Made by a program: the position numbers and the translations under genes. From Candidatus Bathyarchaeota archaeon (GTDB lineage: Archaea; Thermoproteota; Bathyarchaeia; 40CM-2-53-6; RBG-13-38-9): 36,849 nucleotides of DNA. The stretch is taken from positions 1-36,849 of the forward strand of contig JAGTRD010000019.1 in NCBI GenBank assembly GCA_018396915.1, read 5' to 3'. Below the pieces are notes generated by a model. That model had not been told where the DNA came from and searched no databases. It saw only the letters and a program-made list of their open reading frames with translations. This document shows, piece by piece, positions 7,065 to 15,065 of this stretch (positions are counted from its first letter, which is position 1; each line of letters opens with the position of its first letter).

Positions 7065-9044
7065 TTGAAACTGATCAAAGGATCTTTAATGTTACTGATC
7101 CTATTAACATCTCTGGAAATAGTCTACATAATCCCCAAAGCTTCATCCTACCCATACAGCAAGACCAGCCAAGAAGTCGCCTCAGCCCTGGCATGGCTGA
7201 GAACAAACCAGACAGACAATGGAATGATAGGATCATTCGCCGTCTCATCTTGGGCAGCGATGGCCATTGCAGCCGCAGAAGGAGATCCAAACAAATGGAT
7301 GAAAAGCGAGTCGAGCCCAACATTAATCCAATATTTGAAAAGCAACAAGGCATCATTGAGTTCATGCACAGACTACAGTAGATTCATCTTGTCAATGATA
7401 GCCGCAGACATAGACCCAAAGAATGTGGATGGAGTAGACCTCATAGCTACACTCGAATCCTTCTACAACAATAATCAGTTCGGAGACCCAAACTTACTCA
7501 ATGACGATTACTGGGCAGTCATAGCCCTAATCTCCACAGGCAAATACAAGTCTGACCCAAAGATTCAGAGTGCGGTCAACTTCATAAAATCTCATCAAAA
7601 CTCGACAAACGGAGGTTGGAGCTTCGATGTGGCAGCTACATATGGACCTGACGTAGACAGCACCGCCGCAGCCATCATGGCCCTAATCTCAGCTGGCGAA
7701 AGTAGAACGTCAAACCATATAACGAACGGCCTAGCCTACATCAAATCGAAACAAGTTGCAAGCGGCGGCTTCGACGGTGGATGGGGGACAAGTGCAGAGA
7801 CAGATTCATGGGCTATACAAGCAATAGTAGCAGCAGGCCAAGATGTCACTGGACCAGACTGGACACACAGTACCAGTGGCAAGACACCTATAGACGACCT
7901 ACTCACCTTCCAGAATCCAGATGGCGGATTTAGAGACTACACTGGAAAATCAAGCGCATGGACAACATCATACGCGATCTCGGCGTTGATGGGGAAACCT
8001 TACCCGATCGTAAGAGGTGCAAGAGTGAATATCCGCATCGAAGGCCAACAATCCACAATATGGAAAGGAACGGTCTACGTAACTTGGTCGAACATCACAG
8101 AGGCTACACCTCAAGCCGGTAGGAAACATTACTATGGCCAGCCGACAGTCCTGGGAGCCCTGGACAAAGCTGCATCCGCAGCAAACTTCACTTATACTGT
8201 GGATTACTCATATGGTTCAGCCTATGTGAAAGCGATCAAAGATGAGGCGGCATCTGGTCTCAATGGTTGGCTGTTCAGAGTAAACAGCCATACAACCGGC
8301 AGTTATAGTTGTGACACATATGTGTTGAATAGTGTTTCACCGCCAGACCCCCCACACACAGATATTCTATGGTATTACGGCGGGTGGGGTGATAAGGTCC
8401 TAGGAATATCAGTCGACCGCACAACCATAAACGTCAACGAGACCATAGTAGTAACCGTCACATACTATGATGAGACAGAAGAATCTTGGCTTCCAGCAGC
8501 AGAGGCAACAGTATGGGCCGGCGCAAAATACTCAACAAACCAAAGTGGAAAAGTTCAGATTCAACTACAAAACAGTGGCACATACCAAGTATACGCCAAC
8601 AAGACAGGTTACGTCAGAAGTGACAAGATACAGGTGAGTGTTGCAGGCGGGGGAGGAACCGGCGGCGTAGATATCAAAGCAAATGTCATTCCGGCACTGG
8701 CACTTGAAGTGTCGCCTAACATTGTCGATTTCGGCACAGTCGGACCCAAGATGACAAGCCCAACATTCCAAATAACCCTAAAGAATACAGGCTCATTGAA
8801 CGGAACCATAACAGTAACTGTTACAGATCTGAACGCCACATCCTTATTCAGAGACTGCGTACAATTATCTGAGAACCCACCAGCATGGACGGCATGGGGA
8901 GGCTACCACACCTTCATCCGTGGACATAACGGAAACACGCCCGGAGAGAAGATCGTCCACATCAGACTGCAGATTCCGGAAAACTATCCGGTTGTTCCGG
9001 GGTCGAATAAAGGTAAGGTAACATTCTGGCTGGAACCGAGTTGA
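7065..9044 (+). CDS. Secreted transcobalamin/intrinsic-factor-like protein (alpha/alpha barrel + DUF4430)
   Basis: A 659-residue secreted protein. Residues 1-28 are a signal peptide. Residues about 36-315 are terpenoid-cyclase/prenyltransferase-type alpha/alpha repeats ('ALAWLRTNQTDNG', 'NFIKSHQNSTNGGWSFD', 'LLTFQNPDGGFRDY'). Residues about 318-441 match DUF4430 ('GALDKAASAANFTYTVDY', 'GWLFRVNSH', 'DILWYYGGW'). Residues 445-527 look like an Ig-type domain, and 540-657 like an ASH/CARDB beta-sandwich ('VDFGTVGP...FQITLKNTGS'). An alpha/alpha barrel followed by DUF4430 is the architecture of animal transcobalamin and intrinsic factor, which clamp B12 between the two domains. No enzymatic motif (DxDD, zinc ligands) is visible in the barrel. 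No membrane anchor is seen. The start is TTG with GGAGG 10 bases upstream. Corrinoid binding is inference. Confidence 0.82.
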   Translation: MKLIKGSLMLLILLTSLEIVYIIPKASSYPYSKTSQEVASALAWLRTNQTDNGMIGSFAVSSWAAMAIAAAEGDPNKWMKSESSPTLIQYLKSNKASLSSCTDYSRFILSMIAADIDPKNVDGVDLIATLESFYNNNQFGDPNLLNDDYWAVIALISTGKYKSDPKIQSAVNFIKSHQNSTNGGWSFDVAATYGPDVDSTAAAIMALISAGESRTSNHITNGLAYIKSKQVASGGFDGGWGTSAETDSWAIQAIVAAGQDVTGPDWTHSTSGKTPIDDLLTFQNPDGGFRDYTGKSSAWTTSYAISALMGKPYPIVRGARVNIRIEGQQSTIWKGTVYVTWSNITEATPQAGRKHYYGQPTVLGALDKAASAANFTYTVDYSYGSAYVKAIKDEAASGLNGWLFRVNSHTTGSYSCDTYVLNSVSPPDPPHTDILWYYGGWGDKVLGISVDRTTINVNETIVVTVTYYDETEESWLPAAEATVWAGAKYSTNQSGKVQIQLQNSGTYQVYANKTGYVRSDKIQVSVAGGGGTGGVDIKANVIPALALEVSPNIVDFGTVGPKMTSPTFQITLKNTGSLNGTITVTVTDLNATSLFRDCVQLSENPPAWTAWGGYHTFIRGHNGNTPGEKIVHIRLQIPENYPVVPGSNKGKVTFWLEPS

Positions 9045-9121
9045 ATCGCCGTAAAAACAGAGTATCTGGGGGATACTTGGAAAGAGTATCTCCACAGATC
9101 TTTTTTCGGAGGCTCTTAAGT

Positions 9122-11149
9122 TTGAAAGTAATGAAGGTATCTCTCACAATACTTTTCCTACTGATCCCGATAATGTTTGCTTGTTCTGAAGTTCAAGGTC
9201 TAGGTGTCGGAGTAAATCCTGCGGAACTCAATTACACAGTAAATTCGAACAACATAGTCTCCAATGAGATTTGGGTCTTCAACACAGGAGGAGGCAGAGC
9301 TAAATTCAGTCTATATTTTGACAGCCAATACCAGACGATGTTCTCATTCAACATAAATGATTTTGAGCTCAACCCAGGAAGTAGCCAGAAAGTTACTGTG
9401 AACTACGACCCATTAAAGAATAGAGCCTACACAGACCTGAACATACCGTTATATGTGAAGGCAACCGATGCGATATCCAATATGGAGTCTGGAATAAAGG
9501 TTCCTGTCAAGGTTAAACATTACTTGAGTACACAGACTATTTTCCCCCTGACCCCTACCGACCCTCAGATAGTCGCTGCTTTAAGATATCTCAGGAGTAT
9601 ACAGTGGCCTGACGGAAACATCGGCGGTTTCCATATCAGTTGCTGGGTGACTATGGCAATAGCCTCGGCAGGCCAGGACCCCCATTACTGGAGGAAAAGC
9701 AGTAGCTCCATAGTCGATTACCTCATCAAGAATAGAGGCCAGGTCGACACAATCAAGGTCACTGACATAGCGAAGTTCATCTTAGCCATGACCTCGGCGA
9801 GGGAGAATCCTAGAAACATAGGTGGGGTAGACTATGTATCTCTACTGTTGAGTAAGGAGAAGAGTGGTCAGTTCGGTGATGCAACGATGTGCAACGATGA
9901 CTTCTGGGCGATAATATCTTTAATCTCAGCTGGTATACCCTCAAACTCACAGCAGATCCAGAATTCAAGAACCTTCATTAAGAATCATCAGAATGCGGAT
10001 GGTGGATGGAGTTGGCAGGTCGGTGGACCAAGCGACGCCGACGACACGGCTGCCGCTATAATGGCTCTGATAGCGTCTGGCGAGGAGAAGAATTCACCTG
10101 CAATAGTCAAAGCTGTAAACTATTTGAAGAGCCAACTAGGTTCGAGTGGTGGATTCGTCTCTGAAGGTGTTGCAAACTCAGCATCAGACTCATGGGTTTT
10201 GATGGCCCTCGTCGCAGCGAATATAGACCCATCCAGCTCAGACTGGGTGAAGGATGGAGTAAACCCGGTAAATCATCTCATTCGATGCCAGAACTCGGAC
10301 GGATCATTCGGTTGGAGAGTCGGCGATGACGGAGATCCTTGGTGGACAGCATATGCGATTCCAGCTTTGCTGGGCAAACCCTATCCAGTCATCGCGAGCG
10401 AACTACACCCGCAGGTATATGTTAGAATAGAACATGTGAACGCCACTATCTGGAGGGGTTGGGTTGAGATCCTACCGTCGACGAATGTCACAGCCTACAA
10501 CAGCAACAAAGTCTACAATATTCAGGGCGATAATGCCCTAGCCTTGCTCGACAGAGCCTCGAGACTAGGAGGCTTCACATACCAGGTCTCAGACCAATGG
10601 TATCCCATGGGGCTATACGTCGACTCCATAGGAGGATACAAGGCGACAGGCGCATACGGATGGATGTACAGGGTGAACTATACTCTCGGGCAGGTGAGTA
10701 TGGACAAATGTAAGATAAATCCAAATGATCGACTCCTAATATACTGGGGAACATTAGGAGTTAGACCCTTAAAGGTTGAGGTAGAGCCTGTCGAGGTTCC
10801 TCTGGGCAAACCCTTCACAGTAACAGTTACCTTTCTAGACGACTCCACAGGAAAGTGGGTCACGCTCAAGAACGCCACAGTGAATGTAAACCCTAAGTAT
10901 CGGACGGACCAGGATGGGAGGGCCACCGTAACATTGACGGAGCCGAAAGTATACAACGTCTATGCTGAGAGGTGGGGTTCAACCGCCCAAGACCAGTATG
11001 TGAGAAGTGATCTAGTTCAGGTCGGGGTTGGGGTGCCAATTCCAGAATTCCAAAACATCCAAACACTCACAATAGTAATTCTCGCAGCCTTCACCATCAC
11101 ACTCCGGAGATACATCAAACAACCGACCAGTATACATCGCATTGCTTAA
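9122..11149 (+). CDS. Membrane-anchored transcobalamin-like protein with C-terminal IPEF-type anchor
   Basis: A paralogue of the preceding gene with reordered domains. Using TTG 9122, residues 1-26 are a signal peptide, about 28-140 an ASH/CARDB-like sandwich, about 143-423 the alpha/alpha repeats ('NHQNADGGWSWQVG', 'RCQNSDGSFGWRVG'), about 427-545 DUF4430 ('NALALLDRASRLGGFTYQVS', 'GWMYRVNY', 'KINPNDRLLIYWG') and 548-636 an Ig-like domain. The C-terminus is 'VPIPEF', a hydrophobic helix (about 645-661) and 'RRY', like archaeal PEF-type sorting or anchoring tails. The frame stays open back to 9041, overlapping the previous stop. GGAGG at 9108-9112, and the placement of the signal peptide, choose TTG 9122, copying the GGAGG...TTG-AAA layout of gene 1. 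It probably displays the ligand-binding module on the cell surface. Confidence 0.82.
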   Translation: MKVMKVSLTILFLLIPIMFACSEVQGLGVGVNPAELNYTVNSNNIVSNEIWVFNTGGGRAKFSLYFDSQYQTMFSFNINDFELNPGSSQKVTVNYDPLKNRAYTDLNIPLYVKATDAISNMESGIKVPVKVKHYLSTQTIFPLTPTDPQIVAALRYLRSIQWPDGNIGGFHISCWVTMAIASAGQDPHYWRKSSSSIVDYLIKNRGQVDTIKVTDIAKFILAMTSARENPRNIGGVDYVSLLLSKEKSGQFGDATMCNDDFWAIISLISAGIPSNSQQIQNSRTFIKNHQNADGGWSWQVGGPSDADDTAAAIMALIASGEEKNSPAIVKAVNYLKSQLGSSGGFVSEGVANSASDSWVLMALVAANIDPSSSDWVKDGVNPVNHLIRCQNSDGSFGWRVGDDGDPWWTAYAIPALLGKPYPVIASELHPQVYVRIEHVNATIWRGWVEILPSTNVTAYNSNKVYNIQGDNALALLDRASRLGGFTYQVSDQWYPMGLYVDSIGGYKATGAYGWMYRVNYTLGQVSMDKCKINPNDRLLIYWGTLGVRPLKVEVEPVEVPLGKPFTVTVTFLDDSTGKWVTLKNATVNVNPKYRTDQDGRATVTLTEPKVYNVYAERWGSTAQDQYVRSDLVQVGVGVPIPEFQNIQTLTIVILAAFTITLRRYIKQPTSIHRIA

Positions 11150-11181
11150 CGAACAGTAAACGTAAAGCAGAGAGTGAATGT

Positions 11182-11859
11182 TTGAGAGATCTTAGAAAAT
11201 ATCCAGTACTAATTCCAGTGATTCTATCGTCACTATTGATCATCTGCTATCCCTTATACTCCACCAATAATGAGACTGCCCAACTGTGGGGGTTAATATC
11301 TATGGCTACAGTGGTCTTTACAGTATCGACTGCGTCTCTAGAGCTTTCTCATCAAAAAGTTTCCGTCAGAGAAGTTGCCCTGATAAGTGTCTTAGGAGCC
11401 GTCACTGCAATGTTGAGGTTGCCATTCACATTCATACCGAATGTTCAACCATGCACATCCCTGATAATTTGCATAGGGATAAGCTTCGGCCCACACGCAG
11501 GATTCTTCGTAGGAGCCCTCACACCCCTAATATCTAACTTCTTCCTAGGGCACGGACCTTGGACACTCTTACAGATGTATTCTTGGGGCATGATCGGTGC
11601 CCTATCGAGTCTACTAAACAGTAATATCGGCCGCTGGAGGCTTGGGGCTGTCGGATTGTCTGCCGGTTACATGTACGGTTTCATCATGAACATATGGTTC
11701 TGTTATACTTTCCTGCAGCCCATCACACTAAACAGATTTGTGATGGCTGAACTGCAGGGATTACCCTTCGACACTATGCACGCCATAGGAAACTTCACAT
11801 TTCTAACATTGCTGGGAAAAAGAGTACTTCAAGTTTTCGACTACTTCAAAAGACTTTAA
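11182..11859 (+). CDS. ECF-type transporter substrate-binding (S) component, probably for a corrinoid
   Basis: A 225-residue membrane protein with about seven hydrophobic segments. Two lie at the N-terminus; the rest form a typical S-component core ('VREVALISVLGAVTAMLRLPFTFIP', 'PCTSLIICIGISFGPHAGFFVGALTPLISNFFLGHGPWTLLQM'). S components capture a vitamin-sized ligand and need EcfT and EcfA/A' for uptake; none of those is in the window, so this would share a module encoded elsewhere. TTG at 11182 is the best start and lies 32 bases after the previous stop, making it third in the operon. Ligand specificity is inferred from the two DUF4430 proteins upstream; S components of this general type sit beside DUF4430 proteins in bacteria. 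Confidence 0.8.
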   Translation: MRDLRKYPVLIPVILSSLLIICYPLYSTNNETAQLWGLISMATVVFTVSTASLELSHQKVSVREVALISVLGAVTAMLRLPFTFIPNVQPCTSLIICIGISFGPHAGFFVGALTPLISNFFLGHGPWTLLQMYSWGMIGALSSLLNSNIGRWRLGAVGLSAGYMYGFIMNIWFCYTFLQPITLNRFVMAELQGLPFDTMHAIGNFTFLTLLGKRVLQVFDYFKRL

Positions 11860-11917
11860 TAAACTAATTCACGGACATGCTACAAAGGCACATTCTGCAT
11901 TTAACAATATTGCTGAT

Positions 11918-12940
11918 TCAAATCTTTTTCTTTCCAGATATATTTGCCAGTAGAAATGTGAAGGTTAAGCCTCCTACCATGAGTCTGACCCAGAATGTTG
12001 ATAGACGGTTGAGGATCGCTGACCAAGCAGCCTCAGCGGGATCTAAACCTATATTTGATAGAATATATGTCACACCAACCTCTGGAACTCCTGGAATCAT
12101 GATCGGAGCTGACTGAAGCATCATCCCAATACTGTAAACAGATATCACCGAGACAACAGGCAAATATATTCTTATAGATATGAATACCAGATTTACTGTT
12201 AAGATCTCTAATATGAAACTGATGAAACTCAAAATTAAAGATAATATTACGCTCGAGATGTGATTTGACATAAATCTCAAACCCTCACAGTAAGACTCTA
12301 CGGTTCTCAACATTCTCTCCCTCCAATTGTTTAAGGTCTCCCTCCACCTTGCAGAAGCTAGAAGAATCTTGAATAGTAAGTTCACTATCGTCTCCGCCTT
12401 CTCAGGATGTGATATTGCAGCAGCCAAGAATAAGGCTACAAGAAATATTGGTGAATACAACGTTAAGACAAGTAGCATCGCCAGCGGACTGGCTTTAAGG
12501 TGAGATGTGAAGTACATCAACCCTACCAGACAAGCCACCAGGAAAGGTATAGTACTGCAGATTCTGTGAACAACTATTGTAGCCAAACCCTCACCCACAG
12601 AGTCGGGTATAACCTTGGATAGAAATATTATTCTAGCGGCCTCACCGCTGAGCGAGCCTGAAGGCAAGGCCTGATCGATGAAGATGTTGCACCACATCAC
12701 CTTCCAAGCCTCCTTGAAACTCATGTGAAGCCCCAAACCCCTCAGAAGGACATACCAAGCGTAAATGTATATGTGGCTGCTAATCAAGGCTGAGACTGGA
12801 GCAAGAATGAAAATGCGATAATCCATATTGGAGACAACTTCATAAACCTCCTCCAAACCTACAAAATCTATGAGGAAAAATAACAGTATAAGACCTGCAA
12901 CTGTAACTGCAACGAGCCTCAGGACTCTGAATTTTAACAT
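11918..12940 (-). CDS. Flippase-like integral membrane protein (LPG synthase TM / UPF0104 family)
   Basis: A 340-residue protein with about eight membrane helices. It shows the UPF0104 pattern 'YIYAWYVLLRGLGLHMSFKEAWKVMWCNIFIDQALPSGSLSGEAARIIFL', followed by 'VVHRICSTIPFL' and the C-terminal 'APIMIPGVPEVGVTYILSNIGLDPAEAAWSAILNRLSTFWVRLMVG'. The family includes the transmembrane part of lysyl-phosphatidylglycerol synthase; archaeal members probably move lipid-linked substrates across the membrane. No soluble catalytic domain is fused. It is convergent with the ECF gene. A TTAAATCTT-like AT-rich segment and the tRNA promoter lie upstream on the other side. Confidence 0.85.
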   Translation of the reverse strand: MLKFRVLRLVAVTVAGLILLFFLIDFVGLEEVYEVVSNMDYRIFILAPVSALISSHIYIYAWYVLLRGLGLHMSFKEAWKVMWCNIFIDQALPSGSLSGEAARIIFLSKVIPDSVGEGLATIVVHRICSTIPFLVACLVGLMYFTSHLKASPLAMLLVLTLYSPIFLVALFLAAAISHPEKAETIVNLLFKILLASARWRETLNNWRERMLRTVESYCEGLRFMSNHISSVILSLILSFISFILEILTVNLVFISIRIYLPVVSVISVYSIGMMLQSAPIMIPGVPEVGVTYILSNIGLDPAEAAWSAILNRLSTFWVRLMVGGLTFTFLLANISGKKKI

Positions 12941-13055
12941 TAACTGTCACTGCCGGCAGGCAAGTTGCAATAAGCCCATTAAGACTCTAGAAGCAGATTC
13001 TACATAACATTTACGTGGCCCATCTAAATATGAAAGAGATTGTATAGATAAAAGA

Positions 13056-13063
13056 TTTAATAA
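13056..13063 (+). promoter_or_regulatory. TATA box of the tRNA-Ile gene
   Basis: TTTAATAA lies 26-33 bases before the first base of the tRNA. This is the correct archaeal spacing for a transcript starting at or very near the tRNA 5' end. Confidence 0.6.
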
Positions 13064-13088
13064 GTCAGATGGACTCTCACCAATAGTT

Positions 13089-13202
13089 GGGCCGGTAGCT
13101 CAGCTTGGTTAAGTTGAAAAGCAACATCAAAGAGCACACGGCTGATAAACACATCACTGAGAAACCGTGGGGTCATGGGTTCAAATCCCACCCGGCCCAC
13201 CA
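13089..13202 (+). tRNA. tRNA-Ile(GAU) with two introns, CCA encoded
   Basis: Acceptor GGGCCGG (13089-13095) pairs with CCGGCCC (13192-13198), followed by discriminator A and an encoded CCA. The D stem is GCTC (13098-13101)/GAGC (13132-13135). The anticodon stem is CACGG (13137-13141)/CCGTG (13165-13169), with loop C-T-GAT-A-A giving a GAU anticodon. The T arm is ATGGG-TTCAAAT-CCCAC, with an A-C mismatch at its base. The first intron, 13112-13131 (20 nt), is in the D loop between positions 21 and 22. It sits in a canonical 3-4-3 BHB: bulges TAA 13110-13112 and AAG 13130-13132, central helix TGGT 13106-13109 with ATCA 13126-13129. The second intron, 13148-13163 (16 nt), is placed at the standard 37/38 site; its BHB is relaxed. 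Splicing gives a normal D loop and a seven-base anticodon loop. Confidence 0.92.
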
Positions 13203-13590
13203 CATTAAGAATTTAAAACCCCAAGGTAACCATTGATATCTACCTGCGAAGGCCAGAGCCGTCAGTAAAATCCGCGAAATGTCGATCCGTACACTTACGA
13301 GAGCAGAAAATCGTCAATCTTCTTATGAAGATTTCCACAGACATGGAGTCGGAGGGTTATACCGACGGCTATATTGGGAGGCGCAGTTGAGGCGGTGAAG
13401 TCTTAGTTCAGCCACAACATGGTTAAGAGTCCCAGTACTGACCAAGATCTACTGGGAGGAGACACCACGACACTCAAGAACCCTGCAGATCCGCAGAAAA
13501 TCTATACCAAGAATGTAAGAAAATGTCGGAAAGGAATTAATAAGGATCCTCCTCTAACAGATACTGTGCATAAAAAGGTGAGAAGTAGGT
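13203..13590. other. Intergenic stretch without a recognised gene
   Basis: Between the tRNA and the cohesin-like gene I see no convincing coding region. A 62-codon plus-strand frame (13419-13607) overlaps the end of the cohesin-like gene and has a composition unlike a protein gene. Local inverted repeats (for example CCGTC...GACGG) exist, but no known RNA family is recognised. Confidence 0.3.
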
Positions 13591-14196
13591 TCAGCGTCTC
13601 TTTCTGACAATTATGGTTACTGATACGGCTGCTATCAGTCCTGCCAATGCGAGGTAAGGTACAACCAAATTGAACTTGTTCACCGGCGTTAATACACCGC
13701 CTACAGGTGCTGGCTGCACTTGACTCACGGGGACTAAAACCGTATCAAGAATATTCTTACCTGTACCATCCTCATTAGGAGCTACCCAACCGTCCACTCT
13801 TAGTGTGGAAGATCCTTTGCCCAAACAATGGAAAGTGAGTAGTAGCCACTGTGCGTCAGCGCTGTATGGAGGGCCATAAGCAATAAGCACACACATGCCA
13901 TCATCCCAGTTCTCTCTATCAACAGTCCAACCCCTTGCTTCCACGAAAATCTCATGTCCAATAAGCTCAACCAATGCCTTATCATAAGAGATTGCCAGGC
14001 TAAACCGTCTCATGGGCTCTGAGAGACCCCTTATCGAGACTTTAAGGTTGAAGTGGCTGGAGACGGTTGTCGTTACATTGCTAGGCTCTACGGCTAAGGT
14101 AGCAGTGATTGCGGAGGCTGGGAGAGTAAGACCCATAACGCAGAGCGTCACCAGTAGAGACGAAAGTATGAGATTACTAAACTTCAAAAAGTTCAC
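13591..14196 (-). CDS. Secreted, membrane-anchored cohesin-like domain protein
   Basis: A 201-residue protein: signal peptide at about 1-29, then a cohesin-type beta-sandwich ('ATLAVEPSNVTTTVSSHFNLKVSI', 'MRRFSLAISYDKALVELIG', 'WLLLTFHCLGKGSSTLRVDGWVAP'), and a C-terminal anchor made of 'PVGGVLTPVNK', a membrane helix and 'RKRR'. Cohesin domains bind dockerins or mediate cell-surface assembly; no dockerin is seen in the window. The start is GTG 14196, with GCTTAAATA centred about 29 bases upstream, which fits leaderless or near-leaderless transcription. The VGG...PVNK tail recurs, to my knowledge, in surface proteins of uncultured archaea and Chloroflexota. Confidence 0.75.
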   Translation of the reverse strand: MNFLKFSNLILSSLLVTLCVMGLTLPASAITATLAVEPSNVTTTVSSHFNLKVSIRGLSEPMRRFSLAISYDKALVELIGHEIFVEARGWTVDRENWDDGMCVLIAYGPPYSADAQWLLLTFHCLGKGSSTLRVDGWVAPNEDGTGKNILDTVLVPVSQVQPAPVGGVLTPVNKFNLVVPYLALAGLIAAVSVTIIVRKRR

Positions 14197-14573
14197 CTTT
14201 ATTTTTTCCGTGCATAATAGTATTTAAGCTTTGCCATAGAATAGGGCTCTTTAATTTCAGCCATGCTTTTGCAACTGTTTGAGGGTGAGGCTGCATAGAT
14301 TCAAAGCATGGCGTCGGTCGTTAATGTCTTAAAACAGCGCATATCTGCCAGATGGTGCTCTAGGGTGATAACCGGTGCACATAAACGGATACATCAAGAT
14401 CCAACAATAAAAAAGAGTTGGATTTAGAGAAAGAACCGCTAACTTGGAGTTGTGACAATGCAGACATCGTCACCGAGTATGATGCCTCAGTCGACCAGCA
14501 TAACAATATGATGTGCCATATCCAGTGGCCTTGATTGAGGAAATGCGAAACACCAGAGAGTGGTCAAGCGCAC
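14197..14573. other. Intergenic stretch; promoter of the cohesin-like gene, otherwise nothing recognised
   Basis: The segment holds the minus-strand TATA-like GCTTAAATA (14220-14228). Beyond that there are no open frames of useful length and no RNA family I recognise. The decayed AlkD-like remnant begins immediately after it. Confidence 0.35.
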
Positions 14574-14806
14574 TCATTTTATTGACATCTTTCTTAATCT
14601 TTCTTGAACTGCTTCACTTGTCAATTCTCTAATAGCATCAGAAGCAATCCATTTTGCAGTTTCAATTGCTTTTTTGTCAATCTAAGATTTCGCTTCCCAA
14701 TCTGCCTTAATGCCCAGCTAACTACTTTCTTAACAAAATTTCTGTTATCGGTAAATACTCTTTTTATGGTTAAAAGAAATTGATCAAACCGTTCATCCTC
14801 TTTCCT
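14574..14806 (-). pseudogene. Decayed DNA alkylation repair (AlkD-like) gene, C-terminal fragment with frameshift
   Basis: Reading the minus strand gives 'DERFDQFLLTIKRVFTDNRNFVKKVVSWALRQIGKRNL', split here into 'TDNRNFVKKVVSWALRQIG' and 'KRNL', in one frame. Near 14675-14690 the similarity moves by one base to 'IDKKAIETAKWIASDAIREL' then 'TSEAVQERLRKMSIK' and a stop at 14574-14576. This is the conserved C-terminal part of the AlkD HEAT-repeat DNA glycosylase family (NFVKKAVNWALRQIGKRN pattern). The N-terminal two thirds are missing. The fragment is more AT-rich than its neighbours, suggesting a horizontally acquired gene now decaying. Confidence 0.7.
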
Positions 14807-15020
14807 TCACATGTTGTCTTAAAATGGTCATCATCTTTTCTGAAGCGACCATCCATGGATCAGAAAGATAGATTTCATGGTGGAGACCATTTTCAACAAT
14901 CTTCTTTTCTTCCATCAATTTTCTCATCTTTACTAATGATTCAGGCTCAGTTGAATATAGGCCAATATGCAAAATCTGAACGCGTTTGCCTTCATCAATT
15001 TCTTCAAATATCAGTGATAT
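14793..15020 (-). pseudogene. Truncated GyrI-like small-molecule-binding domain gene
   Basis: The minus strand encodes, without a usable start, about 75 residues with GyrI-like/effector-binding hallmarks: 'FEEIDEGKRVQILHIGLYS', 'EPESLVKMRKLMEE' and 'GLHHEIYLSDPWMVASEKM' followed by 'TILRQHV', then a stop. Full-length relatives have roughly 90 more residues at the N-terminus, but here an in-frame stop (15021-15023) cuts it off. It overlaps the start of the AlkD-like remnant by about 14 bases, so the two probably decayed together after transfer as a pair. Confidence 0.7.
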
Positions 15021-15065
15021 TCACAGTGAATGCTTTTATGTAATACAGCTTCGGCTAGCAGATCT

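Noticed and set aside
7065-11149. Squalene cyclase or prenyltransferase enzymes
   Set aside because: The alpha/alpha repeats match the fold, but no DxDD or zinc-binding residues are seen; the proteins are secreted and fused to DUF4430, pointing to binding instead of catalysis.
13419-13607. 62-codon plus-strand frame
   Set aside because: Unusual composition, overlaps the end of the cohesin-like gene, no recognised motif.
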